Notes: a model not told the origin generated them from the sequence alone. DNA of 52,852 bases from Prolixibacteraceae bacterium (GCA_019459525.1 JAIBEY010000023.1:1-52852), one strand, 5' to 3'. Counted from the stretch's first letter, positions 36,269-45,035 are shown. A program made the numbers and translations.

Positions 36269-37303
36269 ATGAAACTATTTATCCCCCAAAATTACCAGCC
36301 TTTACTCGATGTCAACCAGACCGAAAAGGCTATTAAATTGGTAAAAGACAGTTTTCAGCAGGATCTGGCTGCCGAACTGCGCTTGCGCCGGGTTACCGCT
36401 CCGCTGTTTGTGATGAAAGGTACCGGTATTAACGACGATTTGAACGGTATTGAACGCCCGGTTACCTTCCCGGTAAAAGAGTTGGGCGACAATAAGGCCG
36501 AAGTGGTTCATTCGCTGGCCAAATGGAAACGCATGACTCTGGCTGACCTGAATATTGGCCTGGGCTACGGGTTATATACCGATATGAACGCCATTCGTCC
36601 TGACGAAGAGTTATCGAATATCCATTCGCTTTACGTTGACCAGTGGGACTGGGAACGCGTTGTTTCAGCAAAAGAACGAAACCTGGATTTTCTGAAAAAG
36701 ATAGTCACCAAAATTTATTCAACGCTTTTGCGTACCGAATTTATCGTTTCTGAAAATTTTCCTCAGATCAAACCCATACTTCCTGAAGAAATCACCTTTA
36801 TTCATGCTGAAGAACTGGAAGAGCAGTATCCTACGTTAACCACCAAAGAACGCGAACACGAAGCCGCAAAAAAATATGGCGCCGTATTCATTATTGGTAT
36901 TGGCGGAGTACTTCCGGGAGGCGAAAAACACGATGGACGCGCTCCCGATTACGATGACTGGACAACTCCAACCACAGGCAACCGCAAAGGGTTAAACGGC
37001 GATATCCTGGTTTGGAATCCGGTAATGGAAACTTCGCTTGAATTATCATCAATGGGAATCCGTGTAGATAAAGATGCCCTTCTGAAACAGTTGGCGATTA
37101 CCGGAACTGAAAATCGCAAAAACCTGTACTGGCATAAAAGACTGCTGAACGATGAAATGCCATTATCAATCGGAGGCGGTATCGGCCAATCGCGTTTGTG
37201 TATGTATTTTCTGCGGAAAGCGCACATCGGAGAAATCCAATCGAGCATTTGGCCTGACGAAATGAAGGCGATCTGCAAAGCAAATAAGATCGAATTGATC
37301 TAA
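36269..37303 (+). CDS. asnA: Aspartate-ammonia ligase (asparagine synthetase A)
   Basis: ATP-dependent, ammonia-using asparagine synthetase, related in fold to class II aspartyl-tRNA synthetases. Characteristic stretches are TAPLFVMKGTGINDDLNGIERPV, LYTDMNAIRPDE, SLYVDQWDWE and the C-terminal GGGIGQSRLCMYFLRKAHIGE. The 344 residues match the family. It is a single gene with its own terminator. Confidence 0.97.
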   Translation: MKLFIPQNYQPLLDVNQTEKAIKLVKDSFQQDLAAELRLRRVTAPLFVMKGTGINDDLNGIERPVTFPVKELGDNKAEVVHSLAKWKRMTLADLNIGLGYGLYTDMNAIRPDEELSNIHSLYVDQWDWERVVSAKERNLDFLKKIVTKIYSTLLRTEFIVSENFPQIKPILPEEITFIHAEELEEQYPTLTTKEREHEAAKKYGAVFIIGIGGVLPGGEKHDGRAPDYDDWTTPTTGNRKGLNGDILVWNPVMETSLELSSMGIRVDKDALLKQLAITGTENRKNLYWHKRLLNDEMPLSIGGGIGQSRLCMYFLRKAHIGEIQSSIWPDEMKAICKANKIELI

Positions 37304-37314
37304 GAAACTCAATG

Positions 37315-37364
37315 AATCCGGCAATTGCAGCTTTACGAAGCCTGATTTCCGGATTCTTTTTTAT
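37315..37364 (+). terminator. Terminator after asnA
   Basis: AATCCGG (37315-37321) pairs with CCGGATT (37349-37355), followed by CTTTTTTA. The loop is long (27 bases). Confidence 0.6.
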
Positions 37365-37426
37365 TTTTCAAAATTCGAGGCCGAAGGTTCACTAATTTTT
37401 ATATATTTGCAACCGCTTAAAAGGAT

Positions 37427-37500
37427 GCCTCGGTAGCTCAGTTGGATAGAGCAACGGCCTTCTAAGCCGTAGGTCATGGGTTCGAATCCCGTCCGGGGTA
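37427..37500 (+). tRNA. tRNA-Arg (anticodon TCT)
   Basis: Full cloverleaf: acceptor arms GCCTCGG/CCGGGGT (two G-U pairs), D-arm GCTCAGTTGGATAGAGC, anticodon stem ACGGC/GCCGT around CTTCTAA (anticodon TCT), T-loop TTCGAAT. CCA is not encoded; a terminator follows 14 bp later. Confidence 0.96.
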
Positions 37501-37514
37501 CTTCAATAAAATTT

Positions 37515-37550
37515 AAAACCTTACAACTCTTCGGATTGTAAGGTTTTTCT
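37515..37550 (+). terminator. Terminator after tRNA-Arg
   Basis: AAAACCTTACAA pairs with TTGTAAGGTTTT around a TCTTCGG-like loop, followed by TCTTTT. Confidence 0.85.
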
Positions 37551-37679
37551 TTTATGCGCAATGCTGGTCCCACGGACTAGCCGAATTGCCATCAACTCAC
37601 CCTCCCGAAACAAAAATTCCAGGACTCCGGCAATTTTGTACCCGAATCCTGGAATTCTAAACAGTGACCTTAAACCGTA

Positions 37680-39485
37680 TTAAACCAATTTTGCTTTCAG
37701 GTTGGCCAACTCCAATTTCAGTTTCTCCAAATCCTGCAACAGATTATTCTTCGAAGTCGAATCTTCCAGTTGTGCTTTGTACTTCTGAAACAAGTCTTTA
37801 TAATAATCTACACCCTTATTCAGGTTATCCTGAAAAGTTTCGAAATGCTTCCTTTGCTTATCGGAAACAGGTTTTACTGTTTCTTCAATTTTATTGCCCA
37901 GGTAATCGATGTACATTTTCAGTTCTTTCACAAATAAATTAGGACGGTCGGTACGTTCCATCACATTGGTACGGCCATAAATATGATCGACCATCTTTTT
38001 TAACGAATAGGTTCCCGAAAAATAAGCCAGGTTCGGTCCGGGACAAATACTTACAGCAGTACCTTCCATTTTGGTATCCAAACCATGCGCCATCAGCGTA
38101 GATGCGGTTAAGCCATTGCAAAGACAGGCTTTATCTGTAATTTTATGGAGCTCCTTATCAAATTCCATCTGGTTCAGGTTTTGTTCCTTCAGCTCCTGAA
38201 TTTTCTTTTTCTGGTATTCTTTGGATGCGGTACAGGTTCCTTCTTCAGAAAAGACCGGAAACAAAGCCAGGTATTTCTTTGTACAGGGGAAACCATATTT
38301 TCCCTCCTTGTTTTGAGCTTCTTTTTTCAGGTCCATGCCATTGCCGCGAACATTATTGAAAAGCACTCCCAATGGAGAAATTTCGCTCAAATAAAGATCT
38401 TCTTCTTTGGCTTTACACAGCACTTCCAAGGTTTGTTCGTCAACCGTGGAGGCTTCAGGAACGAGCAGGAACGGTGTTCCCCACCCTATGGAATCTAACT
38501 GGTAATAATTTAGCAAGAACTCGTGTTCGGTGTTTGAACCTACGCCACCCTGTGCTGTAATTTTCATCAGGAAAGGTTCTGCCGGAACTGGTTTTCCTTT
38601 TTCGGCCAAAGCTTTTACATAAATATCGTGGACAGCCACAATCAACTGCTCCCTGTTATTTTTAAATTCTTCCAGAACTGGCCCCATTAAAAAGCCATCG
38701 GTAGCAAAAGCATGACCTCCACAGTTCAGGCCCGATTCAACCCGATATTCTGAAACCCAGATTCCCTTTTTAGCCAAAAACCGTCCCTGAATCAAAGCGG
38801 AGCGGTAGTCGCTCACTTTCAGGATAACTTTTTTCTTCAGTTCCATTTCTGCATTCGGGAAAAAATCGTCAAACTCTTCCAGATAACTGTATAAACGAGG
38901 GTTCATTCCGGCCGAAAGCACTATGGATGAACTTAAACTGCTCAATGCAAATCCGCGTAAAGCTGATTGGGCATCGCTGTAAACCGATGGTAATTTTTCA
39001 CCATTTTCATAACGGTCGCGATCCAGTTTCGACATGATATTCACATCAATTTCGCCTGCAACCAGATTTTCGTGTAACCAGTCAGTAAGTTTCTGCTTCA
39101 TCTGATCGGTATTCACCATCTGATTAAACTTTTGCTTAATTTCCGACATATCAGGCAACATATCGATGTATTTCTGCACCTCTTCTTCGGTATGCGCAAT
39201 CGAATTCTTTAGTTCTTCAAACTTGTGCATGACAATTTCCTGAACGGTATCCAGATAGGCAGTAATACGTTTGGCCCGGTGATCTTCGGTTTTGGTTGGA
39301 ATAGACTGAAATGGCAAATTGAACTTTTTGCAATAAAATTCCCTCATCTTTTCCATTGAAATATCGTCAACCAGCGAAATAACCGAAGAAATGCCGTAAT
39401 GAGCAACTTTTATCGGAGAATCAATGGTATAACCTAATCCCATTACCGGAATATGAAAAGTGTGTGGGTTATTATGAAAACTCAT
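37680..39485 (-). CDS. Large conserved-looking protein of unknown function, possibly FMN/TIM-barrel related
   Basis: 601 residues, no signal peptide or clear membrane segment. The first 40 residues (FHIPVMGLGYTIDSPIKVAHYGISSV) and the stretch GLNCGGHAF..., ITAQGGVGSNTEHEF, GWGTPFLLVPEAS recall flavin-binding TIM-barrel enzymes of the nitronate monooxygenase type. The C-terminal half adds a cysteine-rich part (C401, C418, C454, C456, C481, with KACLCNGL and ISICPGP-like segments) and a final coiled coil (about 555-600). It is monocistronic and flanks the sulfur island. Function unknown; a flavin or iron-sulfur enzyme is only a suggestion. Confidence 0.75.
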   Translation of the reverse strand: MSFHNNPHTFHIPVMGLGYTIDSPIKVAHYGISSVISLVDDISMEKMREFYCKKFNLPFQSIPTKTEDHRAKRITAYLDTVQEIVMHKFEELKNSIAHTEEEVQKYIDMLPDMSEIKQKFNQMVNTDQMKQKLTDWLHENLVAGEIDVNIMSKLDRDRYENGEKLPSVYSDAQSALRGFALSSLSSSIVLSAGMNPRLYSYLEEFDDFFPNAEMELKKKVILKVSDYRSALIQGRFLAKKGIWVSEYRVESGLNCGGHAFATDGFLMGPVLEEFKNNREQLIVAVHDIYVKALAEKGKPVPAEPFLMKITAQGGVGSNTEHEFLLNYYQLDSIGWGTPFLLVPEASTVDEQTLEVLCKAKEEDLYLSEISPLGVLFNNVRGNGMDLKKEAQNKEGKYGFPCTKKYLALFPVFSEEGTCTASKEYQKKKIQELKEQNLNQMEFDKELHKITDKACLCNGLTASTLMAHGLDTKMEGTAVSICPGPNLAYFSGTYSLKKMVDHIYGRTNVMERTDRPNLFVKELKMYIDYLGNKIEETVKPVSDKQRKHFETFQDNLNKGVDYYKDLFQKYKAQLEDSTSKNNLLQDLEKLKLELANLKAKLV

Positions 39486-39650
39486 AGATTTTACTATTTA
39501 ATTTTTAATGCGGTAAAAGTAGCTTATTCGCCCTAATAAGTATGAAACTTTAAGTGCATTAATCAAACGTTTTTTGTAAAAAAAGTAGGTTTTTGTAATA
39601 AGACATCAAGATACAAGTCTATTTCGCGCAATATTTTAACCTATAAGCCA

Positions 39651-39684
39651 GAAAGTCGAAAAAAATATTTTTTTTTCGACTTTC
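39651..39684 (-). terminator. AT-rich hairpin beyond the SQR-like gene
   Basis: GAAAGTCGAAAAAAA pairs with TTTTTTTCGACTTTC around a short AT loop. It lies in the 284-bp gap between the 601-residue protein gene and the minus-strand sulfur operon, about 85 bp after the operon's last stop, and may end that transcript. Confidence 0.55.
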
Positions 39685-39769
39685 TTATGCAGGAAAAAGA
39701 ATTCTGTTAGCCGGTTAATTCAAAGGTATTATTTGCTTGCTATATAGTTGATCCGACAAGCGATCTTCA

Positions 39770-40948
39770 TTATTCTGAAGATAGGAATCCGGAAAAATGC
39801 CTGCGAAGACCCACTTTGGTTATTTTCGAATAGGCTCCCCATCCGCGTTTCATCCAATGACCGACAATTGGCATTGGAATGATAAACGACTTATTCGTAT
39901 TTCTGAAGACAAATGCAGCGCCGTTTCCGGTATCCATCACGCACAGAATATTGGGCGATTCGTGGTAATGCTTTTTAGCACCAATGCCAGTTTCAGTAGA
40001 AATAATGTTGTGTGCCGCAACCCGGCCCATCAGTTCGGCCACATGCCCTTGTTTGGCAATCCATTCGGGACCTTCCATCGCAGAAATGTCGCCAATGGCA
40101 TACACATTCGCCATCCCGCGAACCTGACAATGGGTATCAATCTGCACAAAACCAGCATCGGTTAATGGTAAATCGCTGTTTTGCAATACGTGGTGACCAG
40201 CCGAAGCCGGTATAAATAAAGTAAGATCAGATTCCAGTTTTGAGCCGTCTTCAAACACAACTGCTCCCGGTACAAATTCGGTAATCTTTTTACCAAAACG
40301 CTTCGTAATCTGGTATTGATCGAACATCTTATTCAGCATAGGCAAAGCGCCTTTCCCCATTCGGGCACCCGGCTCTTCCATAGGCGCAAAGAATGTCAAT
40401 TCAAAATTTTGCCTGATTTTCTTCTTTTTCAGCAGGTTGTGGATATTAAACATCAATTCGAATCCTGGGCCTCCGCGAACGGCCGATTTATCTTTCGGAT
40501 TTCCCCCAAAACCAACCGCAATTTTCCCACTTCCTTTTTCGATTAATTTGTCAATTCCATCACGAATGGAGAGCGAAACCTCAGGCTTTCCGCAAATCGA
40601 CAAGGTATTTTCAATGCCTTTGTGTTTCATTTTATCGGCACCAAAAGCAACAACAAGGTAGTCGTAACTCAAGGTCTGATTTTCACAAACAACCTGGCGA
40701 TCAGAAGCTTTTATTTCTTTTACCGAATCAACGATAACTTCAAACGGAAATTTCTCCCTGATATTTGCCAGCGGAACTTTGGTATTTTTGAAATCAATCT
40801 GGCGTACCGGAACCCAAATCGAAATCGGATAGAGATAAAGGTAATCGCGGTCGGATACCAGCGTGACCTTAAATTTCCCACTTTTTTGTAATTGAATCGC
40901 TGTTTGGATACCGGCAAACCCGCCGCCAAGAATTAAAACTCGTTTCAT
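39770..40948 (-). CDS. Sulfide:quinone-oxidoreductase-like FAD oxidoreductase
   Basis: Two-dinucleotide-binding-domain flavoprotein (392 residues). The FAD loop VLILGGGFAGIQTA opens the protein; ATG-type FAD contact VYAIGDISAMEG (about 282-292) and the C-terminal membrane-binding-like helical part fit SQR and NDH-2 relatives. SQR uses three redox cysteines. Here C119 and C336 (NILCVMDTGN) could match two, but the middle one, usually in a CFGPAYE-like motif, is replaced (SAVRGGPGFE). Sulfide oxidation to polysulfide with quinone as acceptor is therefore likely but not secure. It is the last gene of the minus-strand sulfur operon. Confidence 0.75.
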   Translation of the reverse strand: MKRVLILGGGFAGIQTAIQLQKSGKFKVTLVSDRDYLYLYPISIWVPVRQIDFKNTKVPLANIREKFPFEVIVDSVKEIKASDRQVVCENQTLSYDYLVVAFGADKMKHKGIENTLSICGKPEVSLSIRDGIDKLIEKGSGKIAVGFGGNPKDKSAVRGGPGFELMFNIHNLLKKKKIRQNFELTFFAPMEEPGARMGKGALPMLNKMFDQYQITKRFGKKITEFVPGAVVFEDGSKLESDLTLFIPASAGHHVLQNSDLPLTDAGFVQIDTHCQVRGMANVYAIGDISAMEGPEWIAKQGHVAELMGRVAAHNIISTETGIGAKKHYHESPNILCVMDTGNGAAFVFRNTNKSFIIPMPIVGHWMKRGWGAYSKITKVGLRRHFSGFLSSE

Positions 40949-40961
40949 TCGAATAGATTTA

Positions 40962-41273
40962 TCACAATTTATTATTCAGGCTCAGCCATCTGCCACCATT
41001 GTGGACGTTGACAAAACCGTTTGATTTCAAAATCCCCTTTGCCGAGGAACTTCTCATTCCTGATTCGCAGCAAGTAATTATAGTGCGGTTTTTATCTTTG
41101 AACTTTTGAAGATTCTTGTGCAATTGCTCAACCGGAATATTGACCGATCCCCGGATATGTCCGGATCCATATTCACCTTTGGTTCGAACATCTAAAATGA
41201 TTGCCCCTTCTCTCACTAACTGGGCATAGTCGATTGTTTTTATTCCTAAAAGTTTCTTAATTGCTTCAATCAT
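40962..41273 (-). CDS. Single-domain rhodanese
   Basis: Small sulfurtransferase (103 residues) likely to carry sulfane sulfur on an active-site persulfide. It has the CH2A-like ILDVRTKGEYGSGHI and the active loop CCESGMRS with C69 as the expected catalytic residue (C68 precedes it). No signal peptide, so cytoplasmic. It lies 13 bp before the SQR-like gene and 24 bp after a thioredoxin-fold gene. Confidence 0.92.
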   Translation of the reverse strand: MIEAIKKLLGIKTIDYAQLVREGAIILDVRTKGEYGSGHIRGSVNIPVEQLHKNLQKFKDKNRTIITCCESGMRSSSAKGILKSNGFVNVHNGGRWLSLNNKL

Positions 41274-41297
41274 AGCTCTTTTTTTAATTGTTTTTTT

Positions 41298-41624
41298 TTA
41301 TAATTTTTCTCCCGGCAAGCCGTAATTCATTATGGCTTTAAAGTAATCGCTTTCGTGGCAACCTTCCACCACTTTTACCAACTCCCCATTTTCAAAAAGC
41401 AACAACGAAGGTTCGCTAACGATGCGATAAACCGTAGGAATATCTAAAACCTGGGTGACATCAGCCACAAAAACTGAAATCGTTTGACTGAGGTGTAACG
41501 CTTCAGTTACACTTCGGAATGCGCATCTGGAGAATTCATTTTCAGGATTGTGAATCAACAGGGCCACCCGGTTATGCCCCTCCATTTTTTGCTTGAAATC
41601 GACATAAGAAAATACGTTTTGCAT
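41298..41624 (-). CDS. Thioredoxin-fold protein with a single active-site-like cysteine
   Basis: 108 residues from the ATG at 41624 (a TTG frame begins at 41633). The beta-alpha pattern and SEPSLLLFENGELVKVVEG are thioredoxin-like, with the cis-proline in EPS. Where thioredoxins have WCxxC, this protein has FSRCAF (C34 only), so dithiol chemistry is unlikely; it may bind a thiol or persulfide partner or act structurally. It lies between the CoA-disulfide-reductase/rhodanese fusion and the rhodanese gene. Confidence 0.8.
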   Translation of the reverse strand: MQNVFSYVDFKQKMEGHNRVALLIHNPENEFSRCAFRSVTEALHLSQTISVFVADVTQVLDIPTVYRIVSEPSLLLFENGELVKVVEGCHESDYFKAIMNYGLPGEKL

Positions 41625-41646
41625 AGGGTTCAATTTTTATTGAATT

Positions 41647-43923
41647 TTATCGCTGCCTCATCATTTGCATGATTCCGCCACCGTTTTTTACTTGGGTAAA
41701 ACCCAGTTGCTGCAGCACCCGCTGTCCGTAGGCAGACCGGGCTCCCGATGCGCAATACAAGGTAATGTCGCGCGATTGGCTGCCCAATTCGCTGATACGT
41801 CGCTGCAATTCATCCAATGGAATGTTGATTGCGCCAGGGAAAGCTCCGGAATGAAATTCCTCCGGAGTACGAACATCTACAATCACCGGTTCGTTGGAAG
41901 CACTTCCTGTAGCCGGTTTGGTGTTTCGCCGAGCCATCATCGCCCCAATTCCGCCGCCATTTTTCACATTGGTATAACCCACCTGCATCAGCATTCGTTG
42001 TGCATAAGCAGACCTTGCTCCGGAAGCGCAATACACTACAATTTCGCGCGAAGCATTTTCACCAAACTCGCTCAATCGTTCCATCAATTCATCCAGCGGA
42101 ATGTTGATAGCATCGGGATAAGCGCCGTCTTCAAACTCTTCTGGAGTGCGCACATCAACAACCAGCAGCGAATTTTCATCTTTGGCTTTCGTAACTGTTT
42201 TTTCTTCCGTTTTTTCAGGTTCTTCTTCAAGCGATTTTAATTCAACAGGTAAAAGATTGACCTGTATGTGCTTAAAACCAACGGTTCGGGCCTGTCGTTG
42301 AAGAGACGTGTGTCCTCCTGAAATATTGGTAATATCCTTAAAACCTGCACCTAGTAAAGTTCGAAGTGCCTGATGTCCTTTTTTGCCGGTTTCGTCGTAA
42401 ACAATCACCATACGGTTTGCCGGAATAGTATTGATTTGCTGTGCCAAAACTTCAAGAGGCAAATTAATCGCTCCTTTTACATGACTTTTCTCGAAAGCGA
42501 AAACATCGCGAACATCAATAAATACAGGATTTTTACCTTCGATAAAAGCATCGAGTTCGGTTACTGTAAGCGATGGACTGAATCCTGAAATCCGGTTTTC
42601 GGCGGTATATGCAGCCATGTTTACGACATCGTTGGCAGTACCAATGGGTGGAGAATAAGCAAAGTCGATATCCGCAATATCGCTGACCGTCAATTTTGCA
42701 GCAGTTGCTGTTGCAATCACATCCAAGCGTTTATCGACGCCTTTATATCCTGCTGTTTGTCCACCCAGAATAATTCCGCTATTGCGGTCGTAAACCAGCA
42801 TGGTGGTCACCGTTTCGGCTCCCGGATAATAGGACGTATGATGCTCCTTATGAACGACCACGGCATCGGCATCGAATCCGGCTGCTCGGGCCTGTTTCAG
42901 TGAGAACCCGGTTATTCCGGCCACCGCTTCGAAAACTCGAACTACCGATGTTCCGATTGCTCCTTTGTAATTATGATTTCCTCCAAGCGCATTCTCCGCG
43001 GCAATTCGTCCCTGACGGTTTGCCGGGCCAGCCAATGGAATGCGTACTTTTTTGCCGTTTACCCGATGCTCAATTTCAACCATATCGCCAGCTGCAAAAA
43101 TATCAGGATCGGAGGTTTGTAACTGCGCGTTAACCAGTAATCCGCCAGCCTCGCCAATTTCGAGACCCGCTTCTTTAGCCAGTTGCAGGGTTGGCCGAAC
43201 TCCTATCGAAAGCAAAACCATATCGGCATCCAAAAGCTTTCCGTTATCAAGTTTTACTGAACGTCTCATAATTTCAGTAACTCCGGCACCAGTGTAAATA
43301 CCCACTCCATACGAAAGCATTTCATTTTCCACAAAACCAGCTATTTCTGCCTCCATAATTGCCATCACATGTGGCATCATTTCCACCACATTTACTTTCA
43401 AACCACGTTTTACCAGGGCTTCAACCATTTCCAGACCAATAAATCCACCTCCAACGACCACTGCATTCTTCGGTTTTTGTTCTTCCAGGTGGTGCGAAAT
43501 CTTATCCATGTCCTCCAATGTCCACAACGTAAAAACATGATCGTAATCCGATCCTGGCAATGTCGGTTTAATCGGACGGCCACCTTGTGCCAAAATCAAC
43601 TTGGTGTATTCAAAAATCTTCTGTTCACCGCTGCGAGTGTCCATTGTTTTAACCTGATGTGACACCCGATCGATTGACGAAACAATGGTGTGCGTGTGCA
43701 CTTCAACTCCATATTGTTCGTTAAAACTTTCCGGACTCTGAAGGATCAGTTTCGAACGGCTTTTGATGTCTCCGCCAATGTGATACGGCAGGCCGCAATT
43801 GGCGAACGAAATGTCCGGACCGGCTTCGAGCATTGTAATTTGCGCAGTCGGAGAAATGCGGCGCACTTTGGCCGCCGCAGTTGCCCCGGCCGCAACTCCC
43901 CCAATAATTAATATCTTTTCCAT
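41647..43923 (-). CDS. CoA-disulfide reductase-like flavoprotein fused to three rhodanese domains
   Basis: 758 residues. Residues 1-445 are a flavin disulfide reductase of the CoADR/NADH persulfide-reductase type: FAD loop IIGGVAAGATAA, single redox cysteine C43 in SFANCGLPYHIGG, NAD loop VVGGGFIGLE, FAAGDMVE. Three rhodanese domains follow at about 455-545, 585-665 and 678-758. The first lacks the catalytic cysteine (D510 in VYDETG). The second and third carry YCASGARSAY (C632 and C724) and are so alike (VRTPEEF, NVKNGGGI / QVKNGGGI) that they must be a recent tandem duplication. The usual family member has one rhodanese. Likely role: reduce CoA or protein persulfides, releasing sulfide. Confidence 0.9.
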   Translation of the reverse strand: MEKILIIGGVAAGATAAAKVRRISPTAQITMLEAGPDISFANCGLPYHIGGDIKSRSKLILQSPESFNEQYGVEVHTHTIVSSIDRVSHQVKTMDTRSGEQKIFEYTKLILAQGGRPIKPTLPGSDYDHVFTLWTLEDMDKISHHLEEQKPKNAVVVGGGFIGLEMVEALVKRGLKVNVVEMMPHVMAIMEAEIAGFVENEMLSYGVGIYTGAGVTEIMRRSVKLDNGKLLDADMVLLSIGVRPTLQLAKEAGLEIGEAGGLLVNAQLQTSDPDIFAAGDMVEIEHRVNGKKVRIPLAGPANRQGRIAAENALGGNHNYKGAIGTSVVRVFEAVAGITGFSLKQARAAGFDADAVVVHKEHHTSYYPGAETVTTMLVYDRNSGIILGGQTAGYKGVDKRLDVIATATAAKLTVSDIADIDFAYSPPIGTANDVVNMAAYTAENRISGFSPSLTVTELDAFIEGKNPVFIDVRDVFAFEKSHVKGAINLPLEVLAQQINTIPANRMVIVYDETGKKGHQALRTLLGAGFKDITNISGGHTSLQRQARTVGFKHIQVNLLPVELKSLEEEPEKTEEKTVTKAKDENSLLVVDVRTPEEFEDGAYPDAINIPLDELMERLSEFGENASREIVVYCASGARSAYAQRMLMQVGYTNVKNGGGIGAMMARRNTKPATGSASNEPVIVDVRTPEEFHSGAFPGAINIPLDELQRRISELGSQSRDITLYCASGARSAYGQRVLQQLGFTQVKNGGGIMQMMRQR

Positions 43924-43974
43924 GTTCTTGTATTGTTTATTTTGTAATTAATTTTTGTTCTTATTTGTTTCACT

Positions 43975-44060
43975 CCAAACCCATAAAGGGGCTTTGTATT
44001 AGGGCATTGAAAATGCTCAGTAATGAGTTAAGTCCCATTTAGGGAATTTAGGGGTAAACG
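43975..44060. repeat. Imperfect inverted repeat of the CCATAAAGGGGCTTT type
   Basis: CCATAAAGGGGCTTT at the left and AAGTCCCATTTAGGG with AATTTAGGGGTAAAC at the right form an imperfect inverted repeat in the 144-bp gap between the thioredoxin and flavoprotein genes. I recall AAGTCCCCTTTAGGG-like dispersed sequences in Bacteroidetes; this was not searched. Confidence 0.4.
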
Positions 44061-44067
44061 TCCATTG

Positions 44068-44487
44068 TTATCCCACTTTCGCCATCTCTTTCAGCAAAAA
44101 CTCTTTCGATTTGATTCCCACGAAACGGTTTATTTCTTTTCCGTTTTTAAACAAAATCAGGGTTGGAATACTTCTCACTTTGAACTGATTAGCCAGTGAT
44201 TGGTATTGCTGAATATCCACTTTTCCTACATGCAAATTTCCGTTCAATTCTGAAGCGACATCGTTTAAAACTGGCGCCATCATGCGGCAAGGAGCGCACC
44301 ACGCTGCCCAAAAATCGACCAATACTACTTTCCCTTTTGTTTTTTGCTGAAAATTTGCTTCAGTAAGTGTAACTACTTTCTCATGATCGGCCACCAAAGG
44401 TGTATTTTTGATTTTTGCCATGGCATAAAAACGAAAAATAAAAAATGTAGCCAGTATAACTCCGAGTACGATTAATATTGTTTGCAT
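44068..44487 (-). CDS. Membrane-anchored thioredoxin
   Basis: 139 residues with an N-terminal membrane helix (about 3-22) and a complete thioredoxin domain with the active site WCAPC (C64, C67) and SIPTLILFKNG. The topology (helix in the inner membrane) could put the domain on either side; in a sulfur context it may deliver electrons to persulfide or periplasmic substrates. It follows a second thioredoxin-like gene by 34 bp. Confidence 0.9.
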   Translation of the reverse strand: MQTILIVLGVILATFFIFRFYAMAKIKNTPLVADHEKVVTLTEANFQQKTKGKVVLVDFWAAWCAPCRMMAPVLNDVASELNGNLHVGKVDIQQYQSLANQFKVRSIPTLILFKNGKEINRFVGIKSKEFLLKEMAKVG

Positions 44488-44521
44488 ACTATTCTCTTAA
44501 AAATGTGTTTGTTTCGTGAAT

Positions 44522-44878
44522 TTAAGCGTTTACCGTTATTACAAATTCCTGATCTAAAATTGCTGTAATCTGCTCATTCGACTGAATACCTGTTGTGACT
44601 CTTACCACTTGCCCGTTTTTGTAATAAATGGTAAATGGAATACCTGTAAAACCCTGTACTTCGGACAAAGTTCGAATCACGGCCGATTCAGGATTATCAA
44701 ACTCCATATCGAAGAATTTTACATGATGATATTCGCGTTCCAATTCTTCAACAACGCGATAGACCGGAACACACGCAGGCCCCATGCGGCCGCAAACGAC
44801 TACTACATGCTCATGTTCGCTGATGATTTGCGCATGTTCGGAAGCTTTTTCGATGTGTTTTAAATTGGTGTACAGCAT
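44522..44878 (-). CDS. Thioredoxin-like protein with atypical CGRMGPAC motif
   Basis: 118 residues with the thioredoxin-like order of strands and the cis-proline segment GIPFTIYYKNGQVV. The active site has an unusual six-residue spacing between cysteines (C29 and C36 in VVCGRMGPACVPVYR) instead of CxxC. It is the first gene of the minus-strand sulfur operon, with a promoter-like TAGTTTTG upstream, and it lies opposite the Crp/Fnr gene. Confidence 0.8.
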   Translation of the reverse strand: MLYTNLKHIEKASEHAQIISEHEHVVVVCGRMGPACVPVYRVVEELEREYHHVKFFDMEFDNPESAVIRTLSEVQGFTGIPFTIYYKNGQVVRVTTGIQSNEQITAILDQEFVITVNA

Positions 44879-44904
44879 AACGCTTTATTTAAATTGTTGC
44901 GATA

Positions 44905-44912
44905 CAAAACTA
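44905..44912 (-). promoter_or_regulatory. Putative -7 element of the minus-strand sulfur operon
   Basis: TAGTTTTG on the minus strand matches TAnnTTTG, 26 bp before the first ATG of the operon. Confidence 0.5.
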
Positions 44913-45001
44913 CACCTGAAATAAAAAAGGATAAAGATTTTGGGGCTGAAGCAAATCGGCTTCTGAATTGAACTGCGACAACTTTTTTATTGATTAAATC
45001 C

Positions 45002-45009
45002 TAACTTTG
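45002..45009 (+). promoter_or_regulatory. Putative -7 element for the Crp/Fnr gene
   Basis: TAACTTTG matches TAnnTTTG, 26 bp before the ATG; no good -33 TTTG is seen. Confidence 0.5.
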
Positions 45010-45035
45010 CGGGCACATGTAATTTTCGATTGGTT

